Assembly (NCBI RefSeq): GCF_025717005.1 | Contig: NZ_JAOVZU010000008.1 | Coordinates: forward strand, 99,312-163,311 | Source of the DNA: Actinotalea endophytica | GTDB taxonomy: Bacteria; Actinomycetota; Actinomycetes; Actinomycetales; Cellulomonadaceae | Direction of reading: 5' to 3' | DNA length: 64,000 bases | In this document: piece by piece, positions 1 to 7,816 of the stretch | Layout of the letters: the number at the start of each line of letters is the position of its first letter | Position numbering within the stretch: position 1 is the stretch's first letter | The notes under the pieces: generated by a model | What the model was told of the DNA's origin: nothing | The model's input: the letters and a program-made list of their open reading frames with translations, nothing else | Databases searched by the model: none | Translations under genes and position numbers: made by a program

Positions 1-46
1 ACACGGAGCCCCGGCCCGGCCGCCCCGGGCGCCGGAAGAGACGGGG

Positions 47-79
47 CGGGCGCCCCGGGGACGAACCCCGGGGCGCCCG
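47..79 (-). terminator. Hairpin terminator of the polyol PTS operon
   Basis: A 14-bp perfect G+C stem (47-60 with 66-79) closes a 5-nt loop ACGAA. It starts about 45 bases after the dehydrogenase stop codon, the last gene of the minus-strand operon. There is no T-tract, as is usual for actinobacterial intrinsic terminators. Confidence 0.75.
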
Positions 80-124
80 GGTGGTGGCGCGCGCTCCGAG
101 CCACGACGGCGCGCCGGTCCACCG

Positions 125-1165
125 TCAGGGCAGGATCGTCACCTTGATCGCCTCACCCCGGGAGACGATGCCGATCCCGTCCAGGACCTGGTCGAGCGAC
201 AGCTTGTGCGTGATGAGGTCGGCCACGGGGACCTTCCCGTCCGCGATGAGCTGCAGCGCCCGCTTGTTGTGCTCGGGGCTGGACCCGTTCGCGCCGACGA
301 TCGTCAGCTCGCTGTAGTGCACGAGGTTCGAGTCCAGCGTGATGGTCGGCTTGTCCTTCGGCAGCCCGCCGAAGAACGAGATCCGGCCGCCGCGGGCCAG
401 CATCTGGAGCGCCTGCTCCTGCGCCGCACCGGAGGCCGCCGCGGTGATCGCGACGTCGACGCCGCGGCCGTCGGTGAGCTCGCGGACCTTGGCGATCGGG
501 TCCTCCTCGGAGCTGCAGATCGCAGCGTCGGGGTGAACCAGGTCGGCCGCGAGGTCCAGCCGCTCGCGGGACAGCTCCACCAGGAAGACCCGCTTGGCGC
601 CGTAGGAGCGGGCCAGGCGGACGTGCAGGCAACCGATCGGACCGGAGCCGACCACGACGACGTCGTCGCCGGGGTTGATCTTCACGAGCTCCTGCGCGTT
701 GAGGGCGCACGCCAGCGGCTCGGCGACGCTCGCCTCCTCGAACGACAGGCCCTCGGGGATCCGGTTGAGACCGTCCACCTTGAGCACGTTCTCCGGCACC
801 ACCATGTACTCGGCGAAGCCGCCGTCGAAGTGGTAGCCCATCGAGACCTGGTTCGGGCAGATGTTCTGCTGACCCTTGGCACAGAAGTCGCACTCACCGC
901 ACGGGATCGCCGCGATCACCTGGACCCGGTCTCCCGCGGCCCAGCCGGCGACCTCGCTGCCGACCTCGACCACCTCCCCGGCGATCTCGTGCCCCATCAC
1001 CCGCGGCGGGTGGATGTGGTGGTGACCGAACTTGGAGATCTTCACGTCGGTCCCGCAGGTGGAGCAGGCGCGGACGCGGATCTTGACCTCACGGGGGCCC
1101 GCGGTCGGTTCCGGCGCGTCCTCGAGGCGGACGTCACCGGGGGCGTGGAATCGGGCGACTCTCAT
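125..1165 (-). CDS. Zinc-dependent medium-chain polyol(-phosphate) dehydrogenase
   Basis: This 346-residue protein belongs to the zinc-binding MDR family (sorbitol, threonine and galactitol-phosphate dehydrogenases). Visible catalytic-zinc ligands are Cys37 (CGTD), His59 and Glu60 (GHE). The structural-zinc lobe has Cys89, Cys92, Cys95 and Cys103. A GSGPIG Rossmann turn followed by VELS points to NAD rather than NADP. It is the last gene of the PTS operon and its start overlaps the IIA stop. ATG at 1165 keeps 4 nt from GGAG; the ATG at 1168 is the alternative. From context it probably oxidises the phosphorylated sugar alcohol made by the PTS. The canonical mannitol-1-phosphate dehydrogenase MtlD belongs to another family, so the substrate is open. 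Confidence 0.85.
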   Translation of the reverse strand: MRVARFHAPGDVRLEDAPEPTAGPREVKIRVRACSTCGTDVKISKFGHHHIHPPRVMGHEIAGEVVEVGSEVAGWAAGDRVQVIAAIPCGECDFCAKGQQNICPNQVSMGYHFDGGFAEYMVVPENVLKVDGLNRIPEGLSFEEASVAEPLACALNAQELVKINPGDDVVVVGSGPIGCLHVRLARSYGAKRVFLVELSRERLDLAADLVHPDAAICSSEEDPIAKVRELTDGRGVDVAITAAASGAAQEQALQMLARGGRISFFGGLPKDKPTITLDSNLVHYSELTIVGANGSSPEHNKRALQLIADGKVPVADLITHKLSLDQVLDGIGIVSRGEAIKVTILP

Positions 1166-1626
1166 CATTCTCCTTCGGTCGCGGCGCTCGGGGTGAGCAT
1201 CCGCAGGACGGTGTCCGGATCGTCGGCGAGTCGCAGCGCCTCGGCCCGTTCGGGGACCACGAGGATCTGCGCGAGCTGGGCGAGGATGTCGACGTGCCCC
1301 TCGCCCTTCGCGGCGATGCCGATGCACACGGTGGCCGTGTTGCCGTTCCAGTCCACGCCGTCCGGGAAGCGCAGGAAGCACAACCCGTCGCGCACCACGG
1401 CTTCCTTGCCGGCGAGCGTGGCGTGCGGGATGGCGACACCTTCACCGATGTAGGTCGAGATGCTCTGCTCCCGCTCGAGCATCGCCGGCGGGTAGTCCTC
1501 GGTGACGCAGCCGGCCTCGACCAGGGCCCGACCGCAGGCGAGGATCGCCTCGGTCTTGTCGGCCGCGGTCTCCTGCAGCCGGATCGACCCCGGCGCGAGG
1601 AGCTCGGCCGGGTTCGTCTCAGACAT
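1165..1626 (-). CDS. PTS sugar-alcohol transporter subunit IIA, mannitol type
   Basis: This is a 153-residue cytoplasmic phosphocarrier. Residues 10-150 match the mannitol/fructose IIA fold. The phosphorylated histidine is His68, in GEGVAIPHAT. It receives phosphate from HPr and passes it to Cys16 of the neighbouring IIB. The start overlaps the IIB stop by 8 nt, and the SD lies inside the IIB coding sequence. Length equals a free-standing MtlF-type IIA, so this PTS is split into separate C, B and A polypeptides rather than fused as in E. coli MtlA. Confidence 0.88.
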   Translation of the reverse strand: MSETNPAELLAPGSIRLQETAADKTEAILACGRALVEAGCVTEDYPPAMLEREQSISTYIGEGVAIPHATLAGKEAVVRDGLCFLRFPDGVDWNGNTATVCIGIAAKGEGHVDILAQLAQILVVPERAEALRLADDPDTVLRMLTPSAATEGE

Positions 1627-1927
1627 CGAACGGCCGGCCGTTCTGCAGGGCCGTGACGACCTTGGTGACGGCGGGGTCACCGAGGAAGAGGTTGAACGGG
1701 ACGACCGGCGTGCTGCCGGCCACGCCGCGTGCACGGTCCAGCAGGCCGGCGTGCGTGAGCACCAGGTCGGCGTCCGCGGGGATGCCCTGGACCGAGGTGT
1801 GCTCGACGGCGATGCCGGACTTCGCGAGCTGCTTCTTCAGGGTGCTGGCGAGCATGGCGCTGCTGCCCATGCCGGCGTCGCAGGCGACGACGAGCTTCTT
1901 GACGGCAGCGGGGTCGATGGTGGTCAT
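1619..1927 (-). CDS. PTS sugar-alcohol transporter subunit IIB, mannitol type
   Basis: This 102-residue domain has the phosphorylation-site motif VACDAGMGSS with Cys16 as phosphoacceptor, typical of mannitol-class IIB. It takes phosphate from IIA His68 and transfers it to the substrate bound in IIC. The start is supported by AAGGAG 8 nt upstream. A 139-nt gap containing a 10-bp hairpin separates it from the IIC gene, so it may be expressed at a different level. Confidence 0.88.
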   Translation of the reverse strand: MTTIDPAAVKKLVVACDAGMGSSAMLASTLKKQLAKSGIAVEHTSVQGIPADADLVLTHAGLLDRARGVAGSTPVVPFNLFLGDPAVTKVVTALQNGRPFDV

Positions 1928-1991
1928 TGAGAGTCTCCTTGGCTCGGATCAGGCTCGGATGTGGGGTGCACGGCAGACCTGGGGCGGGGAA

Positions 1992-2017
1992 CCGCGGCGC
2001 CGGCATAGGCGCCGCGG
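1992..2017 (-). other. Intercistronic hairpin between PTS IIC and IIB
   Basis: CCGCGGCGCC (1992-2001) pairs perfectly with GGCGCCGCGG (2008-2017) across a 6-nt loop. Flanking GGGGA and TCCCC could extend the stem with internal bulges. It lies within the operon between two genes that need each other. Processing, mRNA stabilisation or partial termination is therefore more likely than a full stop. Confidence 0.5.
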
Positions 2018-2066
2018 CCTCCCCCCAGCGCCGGTCGGGGCCGCGCGCCCCGGCCGGGGCCCCAGC

Positions 2067-3245
2067 TCACGGACGCTGCTGCTTGGACTCCGCCTTGAGC
2101 TCGGCGACCTCTTCCTCGGCGGCCTTGAGCTCAGCCTGCACCTCTGCGTCGGACTCTGCCCGGGCATTGCGTCCGAAGCCCATCAGCAGCGCGGCGACCA
2201 CGAACGACACGATCGTCGCCATCAGGATCGCGAGGAGCGGTCCCCACACGCCACCCTTCGGGAGCATCGCGATGTAGGCGAAGATGCTGCCGGGTGCCGG
2301 CGAGGCGACCAGGCCGGCGCCGGTGATGACGGCGGTCGCGACACCGGTGGCACCGCCGAGGATCGTGGCGGCGATCAGCTGCGGCTTCATCAGGATGTAC
2401 GGGAAGTAGATCTCGTGGATCCCGCCGAAGAAGTGCACGATGATCGCGCCGGGAGCCGTCGGGCGCAGCGCGATCGGGCCGAAGAACATGATCGCGAGCA
2501 GCACACCGAGGCCCGGGCCCGGGTTGGTCTCGAGCATGAACAGGATGCTCTTGCCGGTCTCGGCAGACTGCTCCGCACCGAGCGGGGTCAGCACGCCGTG
2601 GTTGATCGCGTTGTTCAGGAACAGCACCTTGGCCGGCTCGATGATCAGCGACGCGGCCGGGAGCAGGTGGTTGTCGACCAGCCACTGCACGCCGTTTCCG
2701 GCCGCCGTGGTGATGGACTCGACGACCGGGCCGACGATGTAGAGGCCACCGACGGCCATCGCACCGCCGATGATGCCGGCGCTGAAGTTGTCGATCAGCA
2801 TCTCGAAGCCGGCCTTGACCTTGCCCGCGATGGCCTCGTCGAGCTTCTTCACGATCCACGCGGTCAGCGGCGCGATCGCCATGGCGCCGAGGAACATCGG
2901 CACGTCGGTGCCGACGATGACGCCGACGGTCGCGATGGCGCCGACGACGCCACCACGGTGACCGTGGACCATCTTGCCGCCGGTGAAGCCGATGAGCAGC
3001 GGCAGCAGGTAGGTGATCATCGGGCCGACGAGGCCGATGCCGGTCAGGCCGGGACCGGAGAAGTCACCCCAACCACCGATCTTGTCGACCGGGATCCAGC
3101 CGACCTCGATGAACAGCGCGGTGATGAGGCCCCAGGCGATGAAGGCGGCGATGTTCGGCATGACCATCCCGGCGAGGTAGCCGCCGAATCGCTGGATGGT
3201 CGCCTTCGCCCCCGTCCCCGTGACGGTCGGTGTGTAAGCGCTCAC
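2067..3245 (-). CDS. mtlA: PTS sugar-alcohol transporter membrane subunit IIC, mannitol type
   Basis: This 392-residue polytopic membrane permease contains the family's GGIHEIYFPYIL segment; the GIHE glutamate is the substrate-binding region in mannitol IIC. The C-terminus is a charged tail rich in Ala, Glu and Lys (from about residue 360) instead of a fused IIB domain. The GTG start has AAGGAG 5 nt upstream. It translocates and phosphorylates a hexitol with the IIB and IIA encoded downstream. Mannitol is the best guess by homology, but the accompanying dehydrogenase and PfkB kinase leave galactitol, sorbitol or arabinitol possible. Confidence 0.82.
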   Translation of the reverse strand: MSAYTPTVTGTGAKATIQRFGGYLAGMVMPNIAAFIAWGLITALFIEVGWIPVDKIGGWGDFSGPGLTGIGLVGPMITYLLPLLIGFTGGKMVHGHRGGVVGAIATVGVIVGTDVPMFLGAMAIAPLTAWIVKKLDEAIAGKVKAGFEMLIDNFSAGIIGGAMAVGGLYIVGPVVESITTAAGNGVQWLVDNHLLPAASLIIEPAKVLFLNNAINHGVLTPLGAEQSAETGKSILFMLETNPGPGLGVLLAIMFFGPIALRPTAPGAIIVHFFGGIHEIYFPYILMKPQLIAATILGGATGVATAVITGAGLVASPAPGSIFAYIAMLPKGGVWGPLLAILMATIVSFVVAALLMGFGRNARAESDAEVQAELKAAEEEVAELKAESKQQRP

Positions 3246-3302
3246 TGGAACTCCTTTGTCCAGACGGGCACGAGGCCGGAGGGTCCCCGCGCGGTGGGAG
3301 TG

Positions 3303-4286
3303 TTAGTTGGTACCGACGAGAGGCTGGGGAAGGAACGCGTCGGTCTCGGTGTCCGTCAGGACCACCGCCGCTGCGGGGTCGATGTCGGACGGCCCGGGCA
3401 TCTGGGTGCCCGGGAGCTGAACGGCCGCGGCACCCCAGGCCAGGGCGGCGGCGAGCGCGGCCCGAGGGCCGCTCGGAACAGCGGAGAGGTAGCCCGCGAG
3501 GAAGGAGTCGCCGGCACCCACCGTGCTGCGCGGCGTCGTCACGACGGAGGTGCCGACCAGGACCCCGGAGTCGTCGACCAGCAGTGCGCCGGCGGAGCCG
3601 AGCGAGACGAGCACGGTCCCGGCCCCGGTCGCGCGCAGCTCCTCCGCGGCGGCGACGACCTCCGCGCGCGAGGCGAGCGGCCGGCCGACGGCCTCGGCGA
3701 GCTCCTCGGCGTTCGGCTTGATCAGGTCCGGGCCCGCGGCGATCGCCTCGACGAGCGCCGGGCCCGAGGTGTCCACGGCGACCCGGGCTCCGCGCGCGTG
3801 CACGCGGCGGATGATGCGTGCGTAGACGTCGGTCGGCGCGCCGGTCGGCAACGAGCCGCACAGCACGACCCAGGCTCCCGGGGCGGCGGCCTCGACCGTC
3901 GCGTCGACGAGCTGCTCGAGCTCGATCTCGGAGAGTTCCGGCCCCGGTTCGTTGATCTTGGTGACCGTGCCGTCGGACTCGGCGACCGTCACGTTGGAGC
4001 GCGTGTCGCCGGTGATGGGCACGGTGATGGCGTCGACCCCCTCGGCGCCGAGCATCTGGACGATCTGCGCACCGACGGGTCCGCCGACCGGGAGCACGGC
4101 CCGCGCCGCGACACCGTTCGCCAGCAGCGCACGAGTGACGTTGACGCCCTTGCCACCGGGATGCAGGTGGCCACCGGTCGCGCGGTTGACCTCGCCGACC
4201 TCGAGACGGGGCACCTCGACGGTGCGGTCGAGGCTCGGGTTGAGCGTGATCGCGATCACTGCCCGTTCCTGCCCGTTCAGGCCCAT
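3303..4286 (-). CDS. fruK: PfkB-family hexose-phosphate kinase (1-phosphofructokinase type)
   Basis: This 327-residue ribokinase-fold sugar kinase has the GGKGVNV substrate loop (about residues 43-50) and GAGDSFLAGY near the C-terminus, where the aspartate is the catalytic base. It phosphorylates a ketohexose monophosphate (fructose-1-P, or tagatose-6-P in related LacC enzymes) to the bisphosphate. It is the first gene of the operon, followed by IIC, IIB, IIA and the dehydrogenase. ATG at 4286 is favoured by GGAG 5 nt upstream. No fructose-specific PTS is fused or adjacent, so its substrate should come from the dehydrogenase reaction. Confidence 0.82.
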   Translation of the reverse strand: MGLNGQERAVIAITLNPSLDRTVEVPRLEVGEVNRATGGHLHPGGKGVNVTRALLANGVAARAVLPVGGPVGAQIVQMLGAEGVDAITVPITGDTRSNVTVAESDGTVTKINEPGPELSEIELEQLVDATVEAAAPGAWVVLCGSLPTGAPTDVYARIIRRVHARGARVAVDTSGPALVEAIAAGPDLIKPNAEELAEAVGRPLASRAEVVAAAEELRATGAGTVLVSLGSAGALLVDDSGVLVGTSVVTTPRSTVGAGDSFLAGYLSAVPSGPRAALAAALAWGAAAVQLPGTQMPGPSDIDPAAAVVLTDTETDAFLPQPLVGTN

Positions 4287-4300
4287 CTTGTCTCCATCGA

Positions 4301-4381
4301 CTGTTTGCTTCGTTGGTAATCCCTGTGTCTAGTTGCAAAGCGGGCAGCGTGTCAAGTGCTTCGCAGCAAAACAGACACAAT
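4301..4381 (-). promoter_or_regulatory. Polyol operon promoter with candidate DeoR operators
   Basis: On the minus strand TTGACA (4355-4350) and TAGACA (4331-4326) are 18 nt apart, giving a short leader before fruK. Two pairs of inverted repeats flank them. CTGTTTGCTTCG (4301-4312) mirrors CGCAGCAAAACAG (4362-4374), and CTGTGTCTAG (4323-4332) mirrors CAGACACAA (4372-4380). Repeats that bracket the -35/-10 fit a repressor loop, most simply by the DeoR protein encoded next door. The binding protein is inferred. Confidence 0.6.
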
Positions 4382-4486
4382 CGGTATGGGACGGGTCAGA
4401 GCCCGTCCCCCGGACGAGTGAGGGGGTGAGGGGACGCGGACGAAGCACGCCCGCGCGGAGGACGGGCGAACCCCGCCCGCGAGGTC

Positions 4487-5248
4487 TCAGGCGCGAACGA
4501 CGCGCGGTCCGGCCGCCTCGATCTGCTCGGCGAGCTCCGGCTCGAGGCCCACGTCGGTGATCAGCGTGTCGATCACGGACAAGGGGGCGACGTGCGCGAA
4601 CTCCGACCTGCCGACCTTGGTGTGGTCGGCGAGCACGACGATCCGTCGCGACGCGGCGACGAGGGCACGCTTCACGCCCGCCTCGACGAGGTCCGGCGTG
4701 GTCAGACCCTGGTCCACCGTGAGCCCGTTGGTACCCAGGAACGCGACGTCGGCGAAGATGTCCTCCACGTCGCGCTCGGTCCAGCTGCCGACCGCCGCGA
4801 GCGTACGACCGCGGATCGTGCCGCCCAGCAGGTGCACGGTGAACGGTGGCCGGCTCGCCAACGACAGCGCGATCGGCAACGAGTGGGTGACCACGGTGAG
4901 CTCCCGGTCGGTCGGGAGCAGCTCCGCCAGGCGCGCGGTCGTCGTGCCGGCGTCGAGGATGATCGCGCCACCGTCGGGCAGCTCGTCGAGCGCGGCCTTG
5001 GCGATCCGCTCCTTCTGGGTCGCCATGAGCGTCTCGCGCTCGGAGACCTCGGGCTCGAAGCCGAGCCGCTCGACCGGGATCGCACCGCCGTGGACCCGGT
5101 GCAGCAGGCCGCGTCGCTCGAGAGCGGTGAGGTCGCGGCGCACGGTCTCAGGGGTGACGTCCAGGATCTCGGCGAGCTCGCGCACCTCGACGCGACCGTC
5201 GAGCCGCGCCTTGCCGAGGATCTCCTGCTGCCGCTCGGTCGCGTACAC
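4487..5248 (-). CDS. DeoR/GlpR-family transcriptional regulator
   Basis: This is a 253-residue repressor. An N-terminal winged helix (residues 1-57; ELAEILDVTPETVRRDL recognition segment, then LLHRVHGGAI) is followed by a DeoR sugar-phosphate-sensing domain with the DAGTTT and LGGTI motifs. GTG at 5248 gives the normal family length; the longer reading frame upstream lacks family similarity. It lies upstream of and in the same orientation as the polyol operon, separated by the operator-bearing gap. It probably represses the operon and is relieved by a phosphorylated intermediate such as fructose-1-phosphate. Confidence 0.85.
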   Translation of the reverse strand: MYATERQQEILGKARLDGRVEVRELAEILDVTPETVRRDLTALERRGLLHRVHGGAIPVERLGFEPEVSERETLMATQKERIAKAALDELPDGGAIILDAGTTTARLAELLPTDRELTVVTHSLPIALSLASRPPFTVHLLGGTIRGRTLAAVGSWTERDVEDIFADVAFLGTNGLTVDQGLTTPDLVEAGVKRALVAASRRIVVLADHTKVGRSEFAHVAPLSVIDTLITDVGLEPELAEQIEAAGPRVVRA

Positions 5249-5401
5249 ACCCGTCCCTTTCGCACGCCGTCCGGCGACCGCTGCTGCTCGGACCGGGCGT
5301 CGACCCGGGCACGACCGCCCTGACAAGCAGGGTAGGGCAACACAAGCGGGCAGAGCCGGACATCGACGGGGGTGCCGCGCCCCGACCCGTGGGGCGGGAC
5401 G

Positions 5402-5902
5402 TCAGTTGACGATCGACACCCGGATCTCGTCGGGCTCGAGGTCCTTCGCCGCCGCGAGGGCCGAGACCAGGTGGGCCTCGGCGTCGGCGAGGTCGGAGAC
5501 GATCACGCTCACGCCCAGCGCCTGGTTGCACCAGACCCGCCACCCCGCACCCTCCGGGTTCGCGCTCGCGGTGAAGTTCTGGATCCGGATGTAGTCGGTC
5601 CCGCCCCCGTCGGCCTGCCACCGGCGGTGCGCACCCGTGCAGGCGGCGGCGATCAGGAACTCCGGCGACTGCGCGTGGCCCACGAAGGGTTCGCTCGCGA
5701 CCAGTCGGCCGCGCCCGTCGCGGATGTCGATCCGGGCGGTGCCCATCGCGGGCGAGCTGAACCGGTAGGTCCACCCGTCCGGCAGCTGGGGCGCGCGGGA
5801 AGGAGCGACGACCTCGTCGTCGGTGGCCTCGCCCGACGCGTGCCGGTAGGGCGCGGCTTCGACCTCTGTCTCGGTGCGAGCGGCACGGCGGAAGAGGGGC
5901 AT
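5402..5902 (-). CDS. Conserved hypothetical protein, 166 aa
   Basis: I do not recognise this family. ATG at 5902 is supported by GGAGGA 7 nt upstream. The protein starts MPLFRRAAR and has a basic then acidic low-complexity N-terminus (about residues 1-45). A globular alpha/beta-looking region rich in Trp and aromatic residues follows. No membrane segment or signal peptide is visible. It sits alone between deoR and guaB3 on the same strand with gaps of 85-150 nt, so context says little about function. Confidence 0.7.
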   Translation of the reverse strand: MPLFRRAARTETEVEAAPYRHASGEATDDEVVAPSRAPQLPDGWTYRFSSPAMGTARIDIRDGRGRLVASEPFVGHAQSPEFLIAAACTGAHRRWQADGGGTDYIRIQNFTASANPEGAGWRVWCNQALGVSVIVSDLADAEAHLVSALAAAKDLEPDEIRVSIVN

Positions 5903-5987
5903 CGTCGGTCCTCCGGTGGTCGGGCACATCCTCTACTGAGGGAATCGGGTCCCGTGGCCCCGGGCGCGAGCCGCCGAACGGGTGAAC

Positions 5988-7112
5988 TCAGTGCGGCGTG
6001 TACGGCGAGACGACCACCTCGACGCGCTGGAACTCCTTGAGGTCGGAGTAGCCGGTGGTGGCCATCGCCCTGCGCACCGCGCCGATCAGGTTCAACGTCC
6101 CGTCCGCCAGGTGACCCGGACCGAACAGGATCTGCTCGAGCGTGCCGGCGGTGCCGACCTCCACCCGCTCACCCCTGGGCAGCAGCGGGTGGTGCGCCTC
6201 GGGACCCCAGTGCCAGCCCCGGCCGGGCGCCTCCGCCGCACGCGCGAGGGCTGCGCCGAGCATCACGGCGTCCGCGCCGCAGGCCACCGCCTTGACCAGG
6301 TCGCCCGAGCGGCCCACGCCGCCGTCGGCGATCACGTGCACGTACCGGCCGCCCGACTCGTCGAGGTAGTCGCGGCGGGCGGCCGCCACGTCGGCCACCG
6401 CGCTCGCCATCGGTGCGTGGATGCCGAGCGAGACCCGCGTGGTGTGCGCCGCGCCGCCGCCGAACCCGACCAGCACTCCGGCCGCACCGGTCCGCATCAG
6501 GTGCAGGGCGGCGGTGTACGTCGCCGCACCGCCGACGATCACCGGCACGTCCAGCTCGTAGATGAACCGCTTGAGGTTGAGCGGTTCGCTGCGCCCGGAC
6601 ACGTGCTCCGCGGAGACCGTCGTACCGCGGATGACGAAGAGATCGACCCCGGCGTCCACGACGGCCTTCCAGAGCTGCTGCGTGCGCTGCGGCGACAGTG
6701 CTCCGGCCACCGTGACGCCACCGGCCCGGATCTCGGCGAGCCGCTGCGCGACGAGCTCGGGGATGATCGGCGCCGAGTACATCTCCTGCATCCGGGCCGT
6801 GGCCTGCTCGGTCGGCAGCTCGGCGATCTCGGCGAGCAGCGGCTCCGGGTCGTCGTACCGCGTCCACAGGCCCTCGAGGTCGAGCACGCCGAGCCCGCCG
6901 AAGCGACCGAGCGCGACTGCCGTCGCCGGGCTCATGACCGAGTCCATCGGGGCCGCGACGATCGGCAGGTCGAAGTGGTAGGCGTCGATCTGCCAGGAGA
7001 CCGAGACCTCCTCGGGGTCGCGCGTCCGGCGTGACGGCACCACGGCGACGTCGTCGAAGGAGTACGCGCGGCGACCGCGCTTGCCGCGCCCGATCTCGAT
7101 CTCGTTGCTCAC
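5988..7112 (-). CDS. guaB3: GuaB3 family IMP dehydrogenase-related protein
   Basis: This 374-residue TIM-barrel protein is of the IMPDH/GMP reductase superfamily, without the CBS pair of true GuaB. It keeps the nucleotide/phosphate loops (VIADGGVGRSGD, GADAVMLGAAL). At the position of the IMPDH catalytic cysteine loop (GSICTT) it reads GGAAHTT, so the catalytic Cys is absent. Actinobacteria commonly carry this paralogue beside guaB. GMP-reductase activity has been proposed for some GuaB3 proteins, but function here is unproven. The GTG start lies 6 nt after TAGCCT, suggesting leaderless translation. Confidence 0.85.
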   Translation of the reverse strand: MSNEIEIGRGKRGRRAYSFDDVAVVPSRRTRDPEEVSVSWQIDAYHFDLPIVAAPMDSVMSPATAVALGRFGGLGVLDLEGLWTRYDDPEPLLAEIAELPTEQATARMQEMYSAPIIPELVAQRLAEIRAGGVTVAGALSPQRTQQLWKAVVDAGVDLFVIRGTTVSAEHVSGRSEPLNLKRFIYELDVPVIVGGAATYTAALHLMRTGAAGVLVGFGGGAAHTTRVSLGIHAPMASAVADVAAARRDYLDESGGRYVHVIADGGVGRSGDLVKAVACGADAVMLGAALARAAEAPGRGWHWGPEAHHPLLPRGERVEVGTAGTLEQILFGPGHLADGTLNLIGAVRRAMATTGYSDLKEFQRVEVVVSPYTPH

Positions 7113-7118
7113 CCGGCC

Positions 7119-7124
7119 AGGCTA
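7119..7124 (-). promoter_or_regulatory. -10 hexamer of leaderless guaB3 start
   Basis: TAGCCT on the minus strand ends 6 nt before the GTG at 7112, and no SD is present. No convincing -35 was seen. Confidence 0.55.
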
Positions 7125-7140
7125 GCGGCGACCGCGCCCC

Positions 7141-7683
7141 TCACGCCGCCAGGCGCGGCAGGGCCTCGGTGAACGCCGGCAGGTCGTCGGCCCGTCGCAT
7201 GGTGAGCAGCGGGTAGCGACGCTCGGAGACCACGGTCGGCTCGTCGACCCAGATCGCACCGGCGTTGCGGATGTCGGTGGCCAGGCTCGGGAACGACGTG
7301 AGCTCCTTGCCCTCCACGACGTCGGCCTCGATCAGCAGCCACGGCGCGTGGCTCGCCGCCGCGATGGGCTTGCCGGCCTCGGCCATCCCCCGGACCAGGG
7401 CGACCGCCGCCGGGTCCATCCGCAGCGCGTCGCAGCTGAGCGTCCCGCCGGGCAGCACCAGCATCGCGAGGTCGTCGGGGCACACCTGCGCGAGCGTCCG
7501 GTCGACGGGGTACGCACCGGCCGGGGCCGCACCGTCGAGCACCGTGAGCACGCGGCCGGCACGGGGCGCGACGAGCACCGGGCGCCCGCCCGCAGCCAGC
7601 ACCGCCTGCCACGGCACCGCGAGCTCGGCGTCCTCCACGCCCGTGACGTCGGTGAGGAATCCGACGACGCGTCCCTCGAGCAC
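7141..7683 (-). CDS. DJ-1/PfpI-family protein with Ser at the nucleophile position
   Basis: This 180-residue class I glutamine-amidotransferase-like protein has the family landmarks LPGGTLSCDALR (about residues 77-88) and a nucleophile elbow followed by HAPWLL. Active PfpI/DJ-1 proteins have Cys-His at this elbow. Here the sequence is AAASHAPWLL, with Ser111 before His112, so cysteine protease, deglycase or chaperone-type chemistry is doubtful. The GTG start has GGGGAGG 6 nt upstream. The gene lies just upstream of guaB3 on the same strand (28-nt gap) and is divergent from the exonuclease gene. Confidence 0.78.
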   Translation of the reverse strand: MLEGRVVGFLTDVTGVEDAELAVPWQAVLAAGGRPVLVAPRAGRVLTVLDGAAPAGAYPVDRTLAQVCPDDLAMLVLPGGTLSCDALRMDPAAVALVRGMAEAGKPIAAASHAPWLLIEADVVEGKELTSFPSLATDIRNAGAIWVDEPTVVSERRYPLLTMRRADDLPAFTEALPRLAA

Positions 7684-7816
7684 GGCACACCTCCCCGACC
7701 CAAGGCTGCGCCTCCGTGCGCCGTCCCGCATCTCGGCGTGGCGGCTCCGCCGTGTCACCGCCTGCTGGCACAGTGACGAGCGAGGCCCGGGAGGGCGAGC
7801 GGCCGGGAGGTGTCCG

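Noticed and set aside
1653-4319. Very long plus-strand open frame opposite the PTS operon
   Set aside because: It encodes His/Arg/Asp/Gly-rich low-complexity sequence and mirrors clear PTS and kinase genes on the other strand. Long antisense frames are expected at this G+C content.
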